Below, in pieces: positions 25,773 to 48,575 of a DNA stretch of 64,000 bases (its first letter is position 1; every line of letters begins with the position of its first letter). The position numbers were made by a program, and so were the translations under genes. A model generated the notes under the pieces. That model was not told the origin of the DNA, did not search any database, and saw only the letters and a list, made by a program, of their open reading frames with translations. Origin of the DNA: Seriola aureovittata (taxonomy: Eukaryota > Chordata > Actinopteri > Carangiformes > Carangidae); NCBI RefSeq assembly GCF_021018895.1, contig NC_079386.1, forward strand, positions 17,549,052-17,613,051, in the 5' to 3' direction.

Positions 25773-26784
25773 GTTCCAAGAGCTTAGAGCTTAGACATCT
25801 CTTCCATTGCCAAAGCACATATGCGACGACAACAGCAACAATACAACGACAGACAAAGTCAACATTAGGTAATAGTCTCTCTTTCTTCATTGTTTCTGCC
25901 ACATACCTGCTTTTCTGTGGCTGTTACAGGTTGTTGTAAAAGACGGGGGTTTGGAGCACAACTGCGTTCAGTGTTTTTCTTTGGTTTTCTTTGTGTTTGT
26001 CCGTGTGGTCTGAGTCTGAAACCTGATTTTCTGAGTCCGCCTGTGGAAAAGTCTGTGAGCTGCATGCAAATGAACCGCTTTACGTCCGCTGTTTGAGATG
26101 GTTTTCCAAAAAATAATGGGGATGTGTTTGTCCTGCTAGCTATCCTCTCACGCTGCATTGAGCCTGTGTTACCTGATACTCGTCATTTTCTTTTCCTGTT
26201 ACATTATTGTTTTGTTTTTTTTACTTTTGACTTGCTTAAGCTATATTGGTATAGCACTCTCCGTCAAATTACAAAGTGCTTTAAGACTTTTTTGAACCTT
26301 TTGAATAAGTTTTTATGTATTTTGCACCTTGTCAGAATTCTTTGTTGCTCTTTTCTTTTATTCTTCTTATTTTTTTGTTTTCTTTTCTTGTGTGTTGATT
26401 TGCCCTCTATGGCGACATGTATTCTAACCTCAATGAGGGACTTGTACAGTGTTACCCTCCATTTCCCCTTCTCATCTTGATGAGAGTCAGACCTCGGCCA
26501 CGTCACCTTCCTGACTTCAGCTCCGACATCGCTGTTGGACTGACGGACTCGGGTGCAGCGCTGCAAACCAAACCTGCACACGGACGCTTTGGTTCTCCAT
26601 AATTCACTCAGTGGCACGATAACTCTCAAAGCAGGAACACTCTTTCTGTTTTTTTTGGGCTAAACTTGAAAAGAGTCTGTTTTTCTGGCTGAATTTACAT
26701 TCAGGTGCCACTGAATACATGACAACAAATGCACTTTAATCTCAAAACTCATAGTTTGTATCTTTAGGGAGAGTTAAATGAAGA

Positions 26785-26855
26785 TACAACCAGGAGACAG
26801 TTAGCCTAGCTTAGCATAAAGGCTGGAAACAGAGGGAAACAACTAGCCTGGCTAA
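26785..26855. repeat. Dispersed 'TAGCTTAGC' fish repeat
   Basis: Contains an AGACAGTTAGCCTAGCTTAGC-like block and a GGAAAC block. Related blocks with AGCTAAGCTAAGC are at about 19,120-19,170 (sh3gl2 intron 2) and 42,960-43,035 (coro2a upstream intron). Family not named. Confidence 0.45.
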
Positions 26856-27588
26856 TGTGCGTAAAAACGTCAAGCTGTGGTTTTATGGAAGGTCAGGAGC
26901 TGGAATATTTCTTGGCTGGAATGGACATATTTATTTTTAAATTAAGGAGATTTAAGAGATGAAATACTTTGTTTCTTGTGAAATGACCTGCAAAAAACAA
27001 ACAAAACAATCATCTTTTGTTTGTGTATTTTCAACCAGAGTTCTCATTTGTTGTGGGAAGTTGCCGCTGAAGAGTGTAACCCGATCAAAGAGAGTAATTC
27101 TGCTCTCAGAGTCACGGTCTGCACCGTGACTTTCAGGGTGCGGTGATGTGGCCTCGGTCTGACCTGTGGCTGCTCCATGATGCTGTTTGCCTTGTGGCTG
27201 TATAAAATAGCCCTATGCCTATGGAACCTGGTGTCTTCTGGTGAGCTACATGTGTGTATGTGAGTATATACACACCTTGTTGCTGTTTATTTATGTACTT
27301 GTATGTATTAAGTTGGTTATTTATTTATTTATTCTTGCGTCCTATTTATTGGTTCGGCACCTGTGGCGTGTTTGACGATTGTCAATACATTGGTGTATGG
27401 CGTGGAGGAGGGGAGGGGGGCGGGGGGTGGAGGGACTTTGGGGTTCTGGGGGATGGGGTGTGGTCAATGGAAAAACCTAGCTGTGATACTAACTCTAACT
27501 GTTGCTCTCCTCGTACTGGATGACGATATAATCTAAGACCACTGTATGTATAACTGCTTGTCGTGAAGATGAACTACAATGTAATGAC

Positions 27589-27594
27589 AATAAA
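27589..27594 (+). terminator. sh3gl2: Candidate distal poly(A) signal
   Basis: AATAAA followed by AT-rich sequence. It comes after about 400 bases of unique, complex sequence with a TAAAATAGCCC motif and AUUUA-like repeats. It could end a long sh3gl2 3' UTR or another non-coding transcript. Confidence 0.35.
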
Positions 27595-27661
27595 GAATTA
27601 ACACTATGATGACACGCTGCAGACACGAGACTCCAATCTGTTCCTCTTAAATACACAGATA

Positions 27662-28244
27662 CACTACATGGACAAAAGTATGTGGACACCTTAGTTTTGA
27701 AAGCGGCAGTCATGAATGATCACATGTATGATCAGAGAAGGAAACCGGTCAGATATAGATTAACCGTACATCTGCCATACTGTACATTCTTACAGTTTAT
27801 TCAGTGAGTTATTCTGCAAGAATATGTAGAAATTTTTATTTGTTACAATTGTGGAAATGGTTAAAATGGGACACTAACATCAATCTAATATGCTCATATT
27901 GTGTAAATAAAGTATTTAAAAAGGGATGAGATAATAGTAGGTTGTTTGAAATGGACGTCATGGAAATCCTATAATAAGGAGAATTTAGTTCCACACTGAC
28001 AATGAAGATGTTTAGACAATGACTGTAAAATAAAATCAACGTCACATTCATTATTGTTGGTTTTCTCCGCTGATAAATGTAAGAGATGAATAAATGAATA
28101 AAACACTGCTTCAGCTAATGTATTATTATATTGTTAGACTGTTATTACCAGGCAGAAAACAGAGGCATGCTCAGCTGTTTGGTCCAGGCTCAGACCAAAA
28201 TCAAACAAAAGTAAGCGGACAGAGGTGTCCACACACTTTTGGCC

Positions 28245-28250
<6 letters not shown>
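27662..28250. mobile_element. Non-autonomous DNA-transposon-like repeat with inverted termini
   Basis: The left end (ACATGGACAAAAGTATGTGG at about 27,666) is the imperfect reverse complement of the right end (CCACACACTTTTGGCCAGATA at about 28,230). The interior is AT-rich and non-coding. A single related terminus (CCACATACTTTTGGCCATAT) is at about 14,360. I recognise the end sequence as frequent in fish but do not assign a superfamily. Confidence 0.5.
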
Positions 28251-28561
<311 letters not shown>

Positions 28562-28814
28562 CCTACTTGGTCGGCTATTGAATCCAAGTGTAATGACCGC
28601 TAAGGCGCTGTCGAGTTGATTCCCTCCTGCTGTCATTTCCCTCCTTTTACAAACCAAGATCTGATGCATTCAGGTGCACCTCAAAAGCTCAAACTTTACC
28701 CTTTCCGAAAAACAATATATGACATTTCCAACGAAATCAAGCATTTTCTTTGTCAGAATAATAATAAAACTGAACCAGTGCCCTAGCTGTCAAATAAATT
28801 TAGTGGAGTCAAAC

Positions 28815-28940
28815 ACACAATATTCCCGCCCTGAAATGTAGTGGAGTAGAAGTAGAAAATAACATACAATTAAAACACTGAAATACATGTAAAGTGCCTG
28901 GGAACTGTTCTTGCGTAAATGTACTTTGCTGCCTTCCACC
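28815..28940. repeat. Dispersed 'AAGTAAAAGTA' type fish repeat
   Basis: Contains GTAGTGGAGTAGAAGTAGAA and a block reading GTAAATGTACTTTGCTGCCTTCC. This is the same type of repeat as near 16,540, in the intergenic region between sh3gl2 and anp32b. Confidence 0.5.
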
Positions 28941-29700
28941 ACTGAATAATTCAATAAGTAAATAACCCAGGTCGAGACCATGTTTTGTAATAACTGTATA
29001 TACTCTCACGTTATATATAATACAAAAATAACTTTTCAAATGTATTTCAAAATTGGGTTTATTATTTGTTTAGTCGTCAATGTGCGTTTGTAAATGAAAA
29101 ATTCTGATATTTTTGAGGGCAATTGAAAGCAGCAAGCGGCTTGACCCAGTTTTCACACACGCCACGGGAACGTTTCACTCGTTCTTGACCCAGGATCAAG
29201 TTCGACGAAAGAACATCCATTCGTACCGGAAGTAAAGTAATTTGCCTTCAAAATAGATGCGAAACCACCATACATAGGAGAACTTAGTATTAAATACAAT
29301 AAATATGTATAGTTTTAAAGTTTAGTTGGATTTTGTCGTTCTGTGTAACACAAATAACACACACATATATATATATATGTATATATATAACAAATGGAAA
29401 ATATGTGAATAGCCAACCTGGTATTTGTGCATCATCCATATTTACACATTTACATCTGTTTTGACCTTGCTAATCAAAGTATTGTGCGATTATACATAGA
29501 GATATTTGCTCTTTAGATAAATTGTGCACAATATAATTCTCAGTATCATATTCATTATTATCATCCTTAATATACATATTTTTAGTGTACTCTGTGTGTT
29601 ATCAGCCCATTACTCAGGGCAAACACACGTTATCTGAACACATATTGACATATTTATTACTAAAAAAATAAAAATGTATCGTAAAATGTATGTAAAATGT
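28941..29700. other. Intergenic AT-rich stretch
   Basis: No gene or clear element. It contains a short (TA)n near 29,366-29,388 and one ETS-type CCGGAAGT site near 29,226. Confidence 0.4.
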
Positions 29701-29729
29701 ATTGGTTATGCATGTTATTTTTAGGGGGG

Positions 29730-29908
29730 AAAAACAGCATTTCCGCTGCAAGCATGCGACTTTTATTTTGGAAACATATCCCGGAAGTGTTGCGTTTTTA
29801 TTGTCGCTACCTTCAAGCTGGTTCCGCGTGTTGATAGTGAAGACAGGATCGAAGAGAAACAAATTTTTTAGCACCACAAACCCGAACTTAGGCCGAAACC
29901 AGAGGAAA
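29730..29908 (+). promoter_or_regulatory. anp32b: anp32b promoter and 5' UTR region
   Basis: This lies immediately upstream of the anp32b ATG. It has a CCGGAAGTG ETS/GABP-type site near 29,780, a GCATGCGAC NRF1-like site near 29,752, and no TATA box. That composition is usual for housekeeping promoters. The start of transcription is not defined. Confidence 0.45.
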
Positions 29909-35284
<5,376 letters not shown>

Positions 35285-36839
35285 GGACCCACAGAGACCC
35301 CGCAAACCCCTCTGACCTCTCGCCCGGTGACCCCGCCCACCCACACCCCGACACCTCACCGCCACCGCCAACACTGGTCCTGCTCCTCTGACTCCTCCCC
35401 CCCTCCACTCGGCCGACTCCTGGGCTTGCGTCTCTTTTCTGACCCGGGTCTCCTCCCACTGCGCCTCTTGTCGGCTCCTCAGACCGAAACGACTTACCGT
35501 TAACTTATAAAACACCTCGTCCTGTTTTTGTTTTGTTTTGTTTTTTATTCGCTTGATCTTTCATTTCTAAAAGATAAAACAACAATTTACATCATCTCAC
35601 AAATGTTTCCCCCGAAGTCTCTGATAACAACCTGCAAATAATTTTCTGTTCATATAATTCACACTTTCTGTTTATGTGAACTCAGGAATAAGACACAAAG
35701 CTGATTAAAACTCCACCTGATCATTATTTTCAATATCAATTAATCCACTGATTATCGTCATGATTAATTTTGTCTTTAAAATGTCTCTGGTTCCAGAAGC
35801 TGGAGACATTATTTGGCGTTTTTTTTTGTTTGACAAATGAATGAAATAGTTACAGATTCTGTCAATCAACTTATTTTCCAATATGCAGCTGAACAGAGTT
35901 GGTTATTGATTTTGATCATTTGAATTGAAGAGCCTCTGGTGATCGTGATCGTGGCCCAAAATGGGGGGAAAAAGGTTTTTCTCTAAATAAAATAAAACAA
36001 AACGCCAGTCGAGATAAAACGCAGGTTATTTTCCTGATTTTCTTTGCACCTCTGAACTACGTTAAGAGGTGGAACACAGCAGCCATTTTGAAATGTATCA
36101 CATTAACATGGTGTTTGTGTTTCTCAGGACGTAACGTCACGAGGCGGCATTTTTATCTCCGTTAACAGGAAGTAAATTCATCACCAGTTGTAAGAAGCTC
36201 AAACGAAGCGTCACAGATCTTAGATGTTGCTGCTGTGTAGTTTTTTGTTTTGTTAGTTTGTAATCAAACATAAGCTCCTGTTTTCTTTTTTTTTTTTTTT
36301 TGAGAAAAGTTTGATGTATAAACTGTCAAAATCACTTTTTTTGTAATATTTTGTTGGTTCATTTTGCAGCGTCAAAGTTTTCTCGTGGTCGTTGTGTAAT
36401 TACTTGGTGAACAAAGAAAAGAAGACGGAGCGTGAGAAATAAATGCATGTGGGTCGTTTCTGTGGAGGGAGAACGGACAAGAGCTCACGGGAGGTGGCGG
36501 CACTTCTGGGATGCAAAAGAATAACCAAAACCCTTGATTTCTGCTTTCCCGTCCTCCTTTTTGTCCCTCCCTTTTCCCGTCTTCCCCAGCACCCCCCCCC
36601 CCCCCCCCCTCTCTGGCGTCGTCACTCTGTGATGTCACTGACGGACAGTGGAACCCGGCGAAAGTCTTGAGATCTCCTCCCACAATCCTCCACCCGCCCT
36701 CCCTCCTCCCATTTCCCCCGAGGCCGAGCGCGCTCAGGGCAAACTGTGTTCTCTCTCTTTTTTGCCAACAGAGCTTTTTAAAGAAATATTTTTTCAAAGA
36801 AATTGTTTTTGTTTAATTTTGTATGGTTGTCCGGGGACT

Positions 36840-36840
36840 G

Positions 36841-36876
<36 letters not shown>

Positions 36877-36970
36877 TGTGTCTCTCTCTCTCTCTCTCTC
36901 TCTCGCTCTCTCTCTCTGTCTCTCTCTCTCTGTGTCTCTTTGTCTCTCTCTCTCTCTCTCTCTCTCTCTC
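36840..36970. repeat. (CT)n microsatellite with GT interruptions
   Basis: CT dinucleotide tract broken by occasional TG, within the anp32b 3' UTR. Confidence 0.95.
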
Positions 36971-37101
36971 CTGAGAGATCCAGCTGTTCCTTCACACTTA
37001 CACTGACTAGTTGAATTTGTTTTTTTTTTTCTTTTTTTTTTTACCTTCTGTAAGTTAAAGAAAAAACAAACAAAAAAAAAACATACAAAAAGAACTTTGT
37101 A

Positions 37102-37107
37102 AATAAA
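37102..37107 (+). terminator. anp32b: anp32b poly(A) signal
   Basis: AATAAA about 1.8 kb after the stop, followed within 40 bases by a T/GT-rich stretch. Confidence 0.6.
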
Positions 37108-37371
37108 ATCTTAACATTTTGCTCCTGCCGTCTTTGTTTCCCCCTCGTTATGTTCAGGCTGACGTGAAGCTGATTTCCCAGGTTGTGATGCTCTGCTAAG
37201 CCTAATATGAACCAAAGTAATAAACAAACTCACATATTGATTGACAGATGTTCGTCCACCCAGATGTCATGAAGCTTAAATTACAGAAATGGTTAAAGCA
37301 CTTAATTTATGCTCTTACATTTTGAATATCATCGAATCAGTCAAGAACATGATTGATATTATTTGTGTTGA

Positions 37372-37377
37372 TTTATT
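37372..37377 (-). terminator. coro2a: Candidate coro2a poly(A) signal
   Basis: TTTATT on the plus strand is AATAAA on the minus strand, about 215 bases after the coro2a stop codon. This would leave about 250 bases between the convergent ends of anp32b and coro2a. Confidence 0.5.
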
Positions 37378-37590
37378 GGTCTGTATGTTCTATATTAGAC
37401 GTTGACATTAGTAGGTTATTAACCATCCTCATATCATCATCATTATACCTGTGGCAGAACTTACCTGACAGAAGCTAAACGTGTTAACATACAATTACCA
37501 TGTACAAATGAAAGTGATGTGTCTTTTACTGAGTGGAAATGTTGAGTATATTTTGATTGGTTCAATGACGGTGAGATTTGGTCGTTTGAG

Positions 37591-42245
<4,655 letters not shown>

Positions 42246-43354
42246 CTGCACACACACACACACACACACACATACACACAGACCAAAAATTACAAATGCT
42301 TTACAAACATATGTCCACACTTACCCCTCTAAAACCCGTGGTGAGTGGAGAGACGGAAAACTGTGTGTGTCAGACCGACATAATCTAATAATAGTGTTGT
42401 GGAAATTCAGCAGCAGCATTATCTGCCCTAATCAATAATGCAATCAGCTCTAATTATTGGCTTTCATAATCTTATCAATAATAAATCGATTTCTTCAATA
42501 ACTGAACTTTTGAATCATTCATACTCATGCAAAGTCATCCAGAACAGCTTTCTTGTCTCTTTGAAATATTTATAAGTTACAAACAGACTTCCTGTTCTTA
42601 CAAATTCCTCCCGACCTTTGACCTTAAAAAAAAGATCAGCTTACTGAAGAAAGAGCAAGAGGGAACACGAGGCTGAAGTCCAATCAGAGCAACAGATAAT
42701 CAATTAATTATCAATAAAAACTTTAAACTTTAATTTTAAATTAAGATATTTTGATTTGGATGTTGATTCAAAACAATTGGGGAAATATGCAAATTAGTTG
42801 GCAGCTTGTAATGAACAAAATCCACCTGTAACGTCACTAATTAACACGTCATTTGTTGTTTGGTTAATTTGTACCAAAAAACAAAGTGTTGTCCAGCAAA
42901 TAACCATAAATGTAAAATTGTAATTTTACACTTTTGTTCAGAGGAGCCGGTGTGTTTAACTTTGTTTCCTGTGGACAGAGCCAGGCTAGCTGTTTCCACC
43001 TGTTTCCAGTCTTTGTGCTAAGCTAAGCTAACCTTTATTTACCATACGGGACTCTTCGAACTCTCAGCCAGAAAACAAATTAAATGTCAAACTCTTTTCA
43101 TTCATCCTGTGATGTATCCGTCTTCTATTCTGCTGCTTATATTATTATTTATATGCTAATATCATTTTCATTTTTCTGTTTTTTGTGATGAAATCAAACA
43201 GAAATAAAAAAAAAAAACGATGATAATGATATCAGCCCAAAATAATGATATAAGTAGGAAACTTTTACAGCATCCAGGCAAAAAGAAAGAGACAGAGAAA
43301 ATGACATTGTGACCATAAAACATAACAAAGTGTATATAAAATTAGATTTTATTG

Positions 43355-43387
<33 letters not shown>

Positions 43388-43422
43388 GATGATGTTTTAA
43401 TGAGTCGATCATAGACAATAAA

Positions 43423-43457
<35 letters not shown>

Positions 43458-43681
43458 TAAGTCATTAAATAGTAATTGTAATAATGTGGTAATAATGCAA
43501 TGTAAATGTGCACTTATATAAACTGACAGTATAATAATAGTAATAATGTCCAAAAATAATTTGATATAATGATGATAAAGAGGGTGATAATTATATTGAT
43601 CTCTCCCCTGTTAACTCCCCATTAAAGGTATGGAACACCTTAATAAAGATGAAATAAGGACATTGTCTTACCTCAAACGTG
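42246..43681 (-). other. coro2a: coro2a upstream intron
   Basis: This separates the ATG exon from the candidate upstream exon. It contains a CA tract (42249-42282) touching the splice acceptor, an 'AGCTAAGCTAAGC' repeat (42,960-43,035), a GT run (43358-43385) and an AAT run (about 43420-43458). No other exon is recognised. Confidence 0.6.
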
Positions 43682-43717
43682 GATACAGGAATCTCTGGGT
43701 TCTCGTTCTGCAAACCA
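43682..43717 (-). other. coro2a: Candidate upstream exon of coro2a
   Basis: A 36-base segment flanked on the minus strand by a good acceptor (GGTTTGCAG) and donor (GTAAGAC). It reads NENPEIPVSTFE in phase with the MSWRSS exon. It may be an in-frame N-terminal extension or part of the 5' UTR. No start codon is found in it. Confidence 0.45.
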
Positions 43718-43873
43718 ACCCCTGCTGTAATTGTTAAAATACTGTTGCCAGGACGATAGCTGTGATGCACACCACCGGTGCTGTGGCAAATAACTGACAC
43801 TACTACACCCTTTCCTGCCAGAGCTGGCAGCAGCTCTGTCTACAGCCCTGCTGACTTCTGACTGCAGCCACCT

Positions 43874-43875
<2 letters not shown>

Positions 43876-43953
<78 letters not shown>

Positions 43954-44057
43954 CACTCCTGATCCATGACGTCTACCCCCTCTTTCTTCCACATTATCCA
44001 AGGTGTTTATGCACGGCTGCACGCACACAAACACCCCTCCACATCCGATACTACTGC

Positions 44058-44117
<60 letters not shown>
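43876..44117. repeat. (TG)38 and (CA)29 facing microsatellites
   Basis: A 77-base TG run (43876-43952) and a 58-base CA run (44060-44117) lie 107 bases apart. They are complementary and could form a long hairpin. Confidence 0.95.
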
Positions 44118-44122
<5 letters not shown>

Positions 44123-45663
44123 CAAGCAGAACGCAGCAGCAATAGGGATGAAATAATGTAAGAAAAGATACCCCTAGTAAAGTCATTAGTTTGCATTAAG
44201 TTTAAAAACAGTGTGGTGATGCCGCAGCTTTAATGGCATCCTGGGAAATTTATTCATTTTTTTCTCTTTCATTCATAACAAACAGAAAGTGACACTGTGA
44301 CCATAAAACATGATGGAGAAAGTGTTTTATTTAACTGCCCCGGGCTCCACCCAGAAGTATTTAATCTGTCAATCAGTTCTTGAAAACCTGGGTTCCTCGC
44401 CATCAATAGTTTATCTAGTTCCCTTTATCTTCCCTCTCCCCACCCACACTTTTACACTTATATATGCCCACTCCGGAAATTGACACAATTATCACTGAAC
44501 ATCGCGTTACCCGTAAATGTAATTACCTATGGGTATTTTCACATCTCAGCAAAGGACTCATCTCGCATCTGAACAGCTAGAAAACTGACTCAAACTGAAA
44601 TGTTCAACGACAGAAAGTCACATTTAAATGGGCACGCTTTTCTTTCTTTTCTCATAATTCAACACTGAGGCTTTTCTTTGAAGCTGTGATGGTCAGTAGG
44701 CGTTATGCTGTACATGTGGAGATGTAGTGTATTAAAATCTTTTCATTTGTGCTGATATTTAAATGTTTAGAGACTTTGACTCTTGTAATTTATGAATGAT
44801 TAAATACTGATGAACAGTAAGTACAGTGGCCTTGAGATGACGCCACTTTTCACGTTGTCATGGGTGTAAATGAACAAAGTTATGTTTATACTCATTGTTT
44901 CTCGGCCTTGAACCTTAATTTTCAAGGACTTGCATTGAAGCTCACACCGGTCCACACTTTAATACGTGGGCGTCGTCAAGCAGGAAATTGTACATTCACA
45001 CCAAACACTGGCAGCAAGTCCACAGATCAGAGGTGAAATTGGTTTCACATCGCCATGCACCACTTCATCATTAAAGCCAAATAAGTTTCTTCATTTTTGT
45101 TTTATAAGAAAGCTGAAATCAGAATCGGTGACATCTAATATTCCAGAAAAAGGCCACTATCACCTGTGATGCAGAGCTGGTTTACTACAGTTAATATATT
45201 CTCTGGAGAACAAACTTTAATCTCTTTTATTTATTTTACCAAACATGCAAAACTTTGTTAATTCATGTCCATAAACTCTGTTTTTTTCTCTGGAGCTCAG
45301 TCACACCACTGTGATCGCCACCATCAACCTACACCTAACCTACCGGCTACGCTCAACAACAAAAAGAAAGAAAACCACAACCTTTTTTTCCTGTGAAGCT
45401 GTGGCCTGCTCTGCTCTGGTTGCATTCGGACAGATTCTGCAGATTGTGATATTATATCTGCTGAAAACACATTCAGCAGAATCCACACACTGAGCTTCAC
45501 ACTTCACACTTCTCACACACAGACACTTCCTCTGCCACATGTGTCAGTTATTTCCAACAATTATATATATTTATATAAATATTTATTTATAATATTTATT
45601 TTTAATTTATTTTAATTAATAAATATTGTTTTTATTATATTTAGTTATATAAACATTTATAAT

Positions 45664-45862
45664 ATATTTATGTATTTTTTGTTTTAATAGATAATACTTA
45701 TTTTTTATTAATATTTTTTATTTTTTATTATATTTATTTACTTTATATAAATATTTATATTATATTTCTTTATTTTTTGTTTTAATAAAATACTTATTTT
45801 TTATTAATATTTTATTTTTTATTATATTCATTTACTTTATATAAATATTTATTAATTTATGT
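45664..45862. repeat. AT-rich tandem duplication of about 100 bp
   Basis: A block with TTTTTTGTTTTAATA, ACTTATTTTTTATTAATATT and TTTACTTTATATAAATATTT occurs twice in a row. Confidence 0.7.
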
Positions 45863-46197
45863 ATCTGTATATAAAGTGGTTAAAAGCAACTACAACAGTG
45901 AAATGCTGCTTACACATTGATCCATAAGTATTACTAATATGATAATGTCATCTATCATACTATATCAGTCACAGGGGATATTTGACTTGTGATACTTTGA
46001 GCCCAGAATCATCACTCTGTGACACTCATAACACCTCCTGCTGTATACATGTGTATACAGTATACACATCTGCAGAAACAGGTACCTTGGGTTCAGCGGC
46101 GCTGTCAACTGAAAGTTTGATGTTACTGAAACTTCTGTGTGTTCTGATCATGACTGTGTCTGATGATGTCATAATTAGTGCTGTGTGTTGTTTCCAG

Positions 46198-46249
46198 GAG
46201 TCTTCTTCACACATTCACTCGTTCTCTCATCTGCAGCTGCTGGACACAG
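46198..46249 (+). other. Exon-like block X, copy 1
   Basis: Preceded by TTGTTTCCAG and followed by GTAAGAAAAC, so it has both splice sites. Length 52 bases. Confidence 0.4.
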
Positions 46250-46739
46250 GTAAGAAAACTTTAAAGGACCTCACACGAACACTCAGTTTATTGCTTGCTC
46301 TAATTTTTCGGTTTTTGTGCTGGTAGTTAAATGTTTAGAGTATTTCACTATAATATTATATAAATGATAACAGCAGTGAACAGTAAGAACAGTAGCTGTG
46401 AGATGACACTTTTCATTTCCTTAGAAAACTTCTATCTTCTGACCAACTGAAACTTTAAAGGACAAATCTATTTAGTGAGGTTTTTCCGTGCAGCTGTTGT
46501 GGCCAGTAGAAGTTGTGGTCTCCATGTGGAGATGTGTGTGATGTGATGTGTGATTGCTAGCAACTGGCTGAGTTTGTGGTTTTTAAGGAAGTGCTAGCAG
46601 ATTGCTAACAATCACACTAAGCTAGAAACATGGTTCCAAAGTTGATATCTGAAGCAGGAGATCTGATTTTTAGTGCTGATATCTGCAAAATCTGATTTTA
46701 TATTGATTTAAAAAATATCTTTTATGACATTTTTTTGAT

Positions 46740-47290
46740 TGGTTTTCTATGAGAAGTGAGTGGAACATTATGATATCTCAAAAACTATGACAGCTACAAG
46801 ACCGAAACTTGCTGAACAGCTTCGCCCTACTAGAATGGTTCGGCGCTGTATAAATGGTAGCTATAACGCCACCATCTGGTGAGAAATCAGCTGACAAATA
46901 TTGCAAAAAAATCTGGGTTGATTTCTCAGAAACCTTGTGGCTGGTGTTCATGGAAGAGTTTGATGTAGGCCACGCCCATTTTGTCGTTACATTTTTTCCG
47001 CCATTTTGGATTATATATGAAAAACATACATTTGACTCCTTCTCCTACATCTTTCATTCAAGTTTCACCAAACTTGGTTCATATCATGTTTGGACGACCC
47101 TGAACATAACGTTCATCTTAGATTTTGAATATCGTGTATCGTTTTTCCATGATTGGCTGACAAACATCTGTAGTCCTGGTTGAATCAGTTCAATCTGCTA
47201 TAACTCTTGACAACTTCATCCGATTGTATCCAAATTTAAAACAATTGTAAAGCCTAACACCCTAAAGACGATTACAGAGTTTTATATTGC
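46740..47290. repeat. Probable dispersed repeat inserted in the cassette array
   Basis: This block (GCCACGCCCATTTTGTCG, TTCACCAAACTTGGTTCAT, CCATGATTGGCTGACAAA) interrupts one cassette and is absent from the others. It is non-coding in character and resembles a widespread fish repeat. Family not named. Confidence 0.4.
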
Positions 47291-48337
47291 TTATTGCTTT
47301 TTAAAAATTTCTAATACTCCCAGGAGGTGGAAGCTAGAGAAACGGTTCCACTTTCAAAATGTCAAGCATGACTGGGAGATTATAGTTTGTTATCGATATC
47401 TTTCATAGTTAAGACGTTATTAATTTTGTAATGAGGCTTCCAGCTTCTGGGAGGGAAAGCTGGCTGTCAGAGGCAAGAGCCAATCCATTTCATTACTTCC
47501 AACCAACTGCCAGTGTTTTAAAAGTCACAAAACGAAGAGGGTTTACCTGAACCAGGGGTTGTTCTACCTTCACAGTTGCCATAAAACCTCAAAATGTCTA
47601 TGAGTTGTGAGCAGATGGTCTACAGTAACAACCAGCCTGGCCTCAGCCCAAAGAGATGTGGTGATAAATCACAGTTTCATGACATGTTTCATTAAAATGA
47701 GGATTCTTAGAAACTGTAGTAACTTCCGGTAATGTTTTTGCTTGCTAGCATTCCTCTTTCTCTTCCCTGGCACGTCACCATGCACCACTGCACATGTTAT
47801 GAGATTATTATTTTAAAAAAACAATTACTTCCTTAGAAGAAGTCACAAAACTAAGAGAGGTTACATGAACCACATCGTTTTAAGGAGCTGTTTTACCCTC
47901 ACTGTTGCACTTCAGAAACCCAGAACAGATAAACGGTATTAGATGCAACTGCTGCTACATGAAAAAAAACAACATCCATCAAATGTGTCTGACAGCTCTG
48001 AGCAGAGCGTGACAGGGTAACCACAAACTCAGCCCAGTCTCTTCACACTGTCGAGCTCCAGTATGTTTGGTAACTCTGCAAACCTGCATCGGACGCCCCC
48101 CTCCTGCGTGTCACTCCCGCTCTCTCTGCCTCCCCATTTCCTGTCTCTCTACTGTCCTATCCATTAAAGGCACAAAAGCCCCAAAAATTCTTTAAAAAAA
48201 AATTTTAAAAATTAAAAATTAAAAATTAAATGTCTTCCTCAGTATTATTACTGAGGAACAAAGACTTTATATTGTGACCTATGGGGGATCTGTTTATCTT
48301 CACTATTTCTCAGCCTTGAACTTAAATGTACAAGGAC

Positions 48338-48345
48338 TATATATA

Positions 48346-48399
<54 letters not shown>
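48338..48399. repeat. (TA)n microsatellite
   Basis: A TA run that truncates one copy of the cassette sequence TGTACAAGGACT. Confidence 0.9.
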
Positions 48400-48401
<2 letters not shown>

Positions 48402-48521
48402 TTGCAACAAGTGGCATCTGTTCTTAATGACGACAACACTGTTAACCCTAACCTCCTCCGCCCCACAACAAAAACCACAGCCTTTTTCTGTGGGGCTTTG
48501 GGGCAAATGTGGTATCTCTAG

Positions 48522-48575
48522 GAGAACACTCATCCCTCATTCTCTCGTTCTCTCATCTGCAGCTGCTGGACACAG
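48522..48575 (+). other. Exon-like block X, copy 2
   Basis: Preceded by TATCTCTAG and followed by GTAAGAAAAA. Length 54 bases, so the reading phase differs from copies 1 and 3. Confidence 0.35.

Larger units (their letters stand above)
21757..27600 (+). other. sh3gl2: Downstream of sh3gl2: possible long 3' UTR
   Basis: No coding exon is seen in these 5.8 kb. An AATAAA lies at 22685-22690 (candidate proximal poly(A) signal) and another at 27589-27594. Long 3' UTRs are typical of neuronal endophilin transcripts, so all of it could be transcribed, but this is inference. A (CTAT)n microsatellite lies at 25704-25772 and a degenerate GAAnnTTC-rich stretch at 23,320-23,780. AUUUA-type pentamers recur near 27,310-27,335. 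Confidence 0.4.
35285..37130 (+). other. anp32b: anp32b 3' UTR
   Basis: This follows the stop codon and runs to the AATAAA at 37102. It contains a poly-C run (about 36593-36609), a 130-base CT-rich microsatellite (36840-36970) and two earlier AATAAA motifs (near 35,988 and 36,438). The open frames in it are low-complexity or antisense and are not genes. Confidence 0.6.

Noticed and set aside
27200..27215. TATAAAATAG resembling a TATA box
   Set aside because: No downstream gene on the plus strand uses it; anp32b begins 2.7 kb later with its own TATA-less promoter-like region.
36372..36797. 141-residue minus-strand open frame in the anp32b 3' UTR
   Set aside because: Low-complexity Gly/Arg sequence across poly-C and CT tracts, antisense to a UTR.
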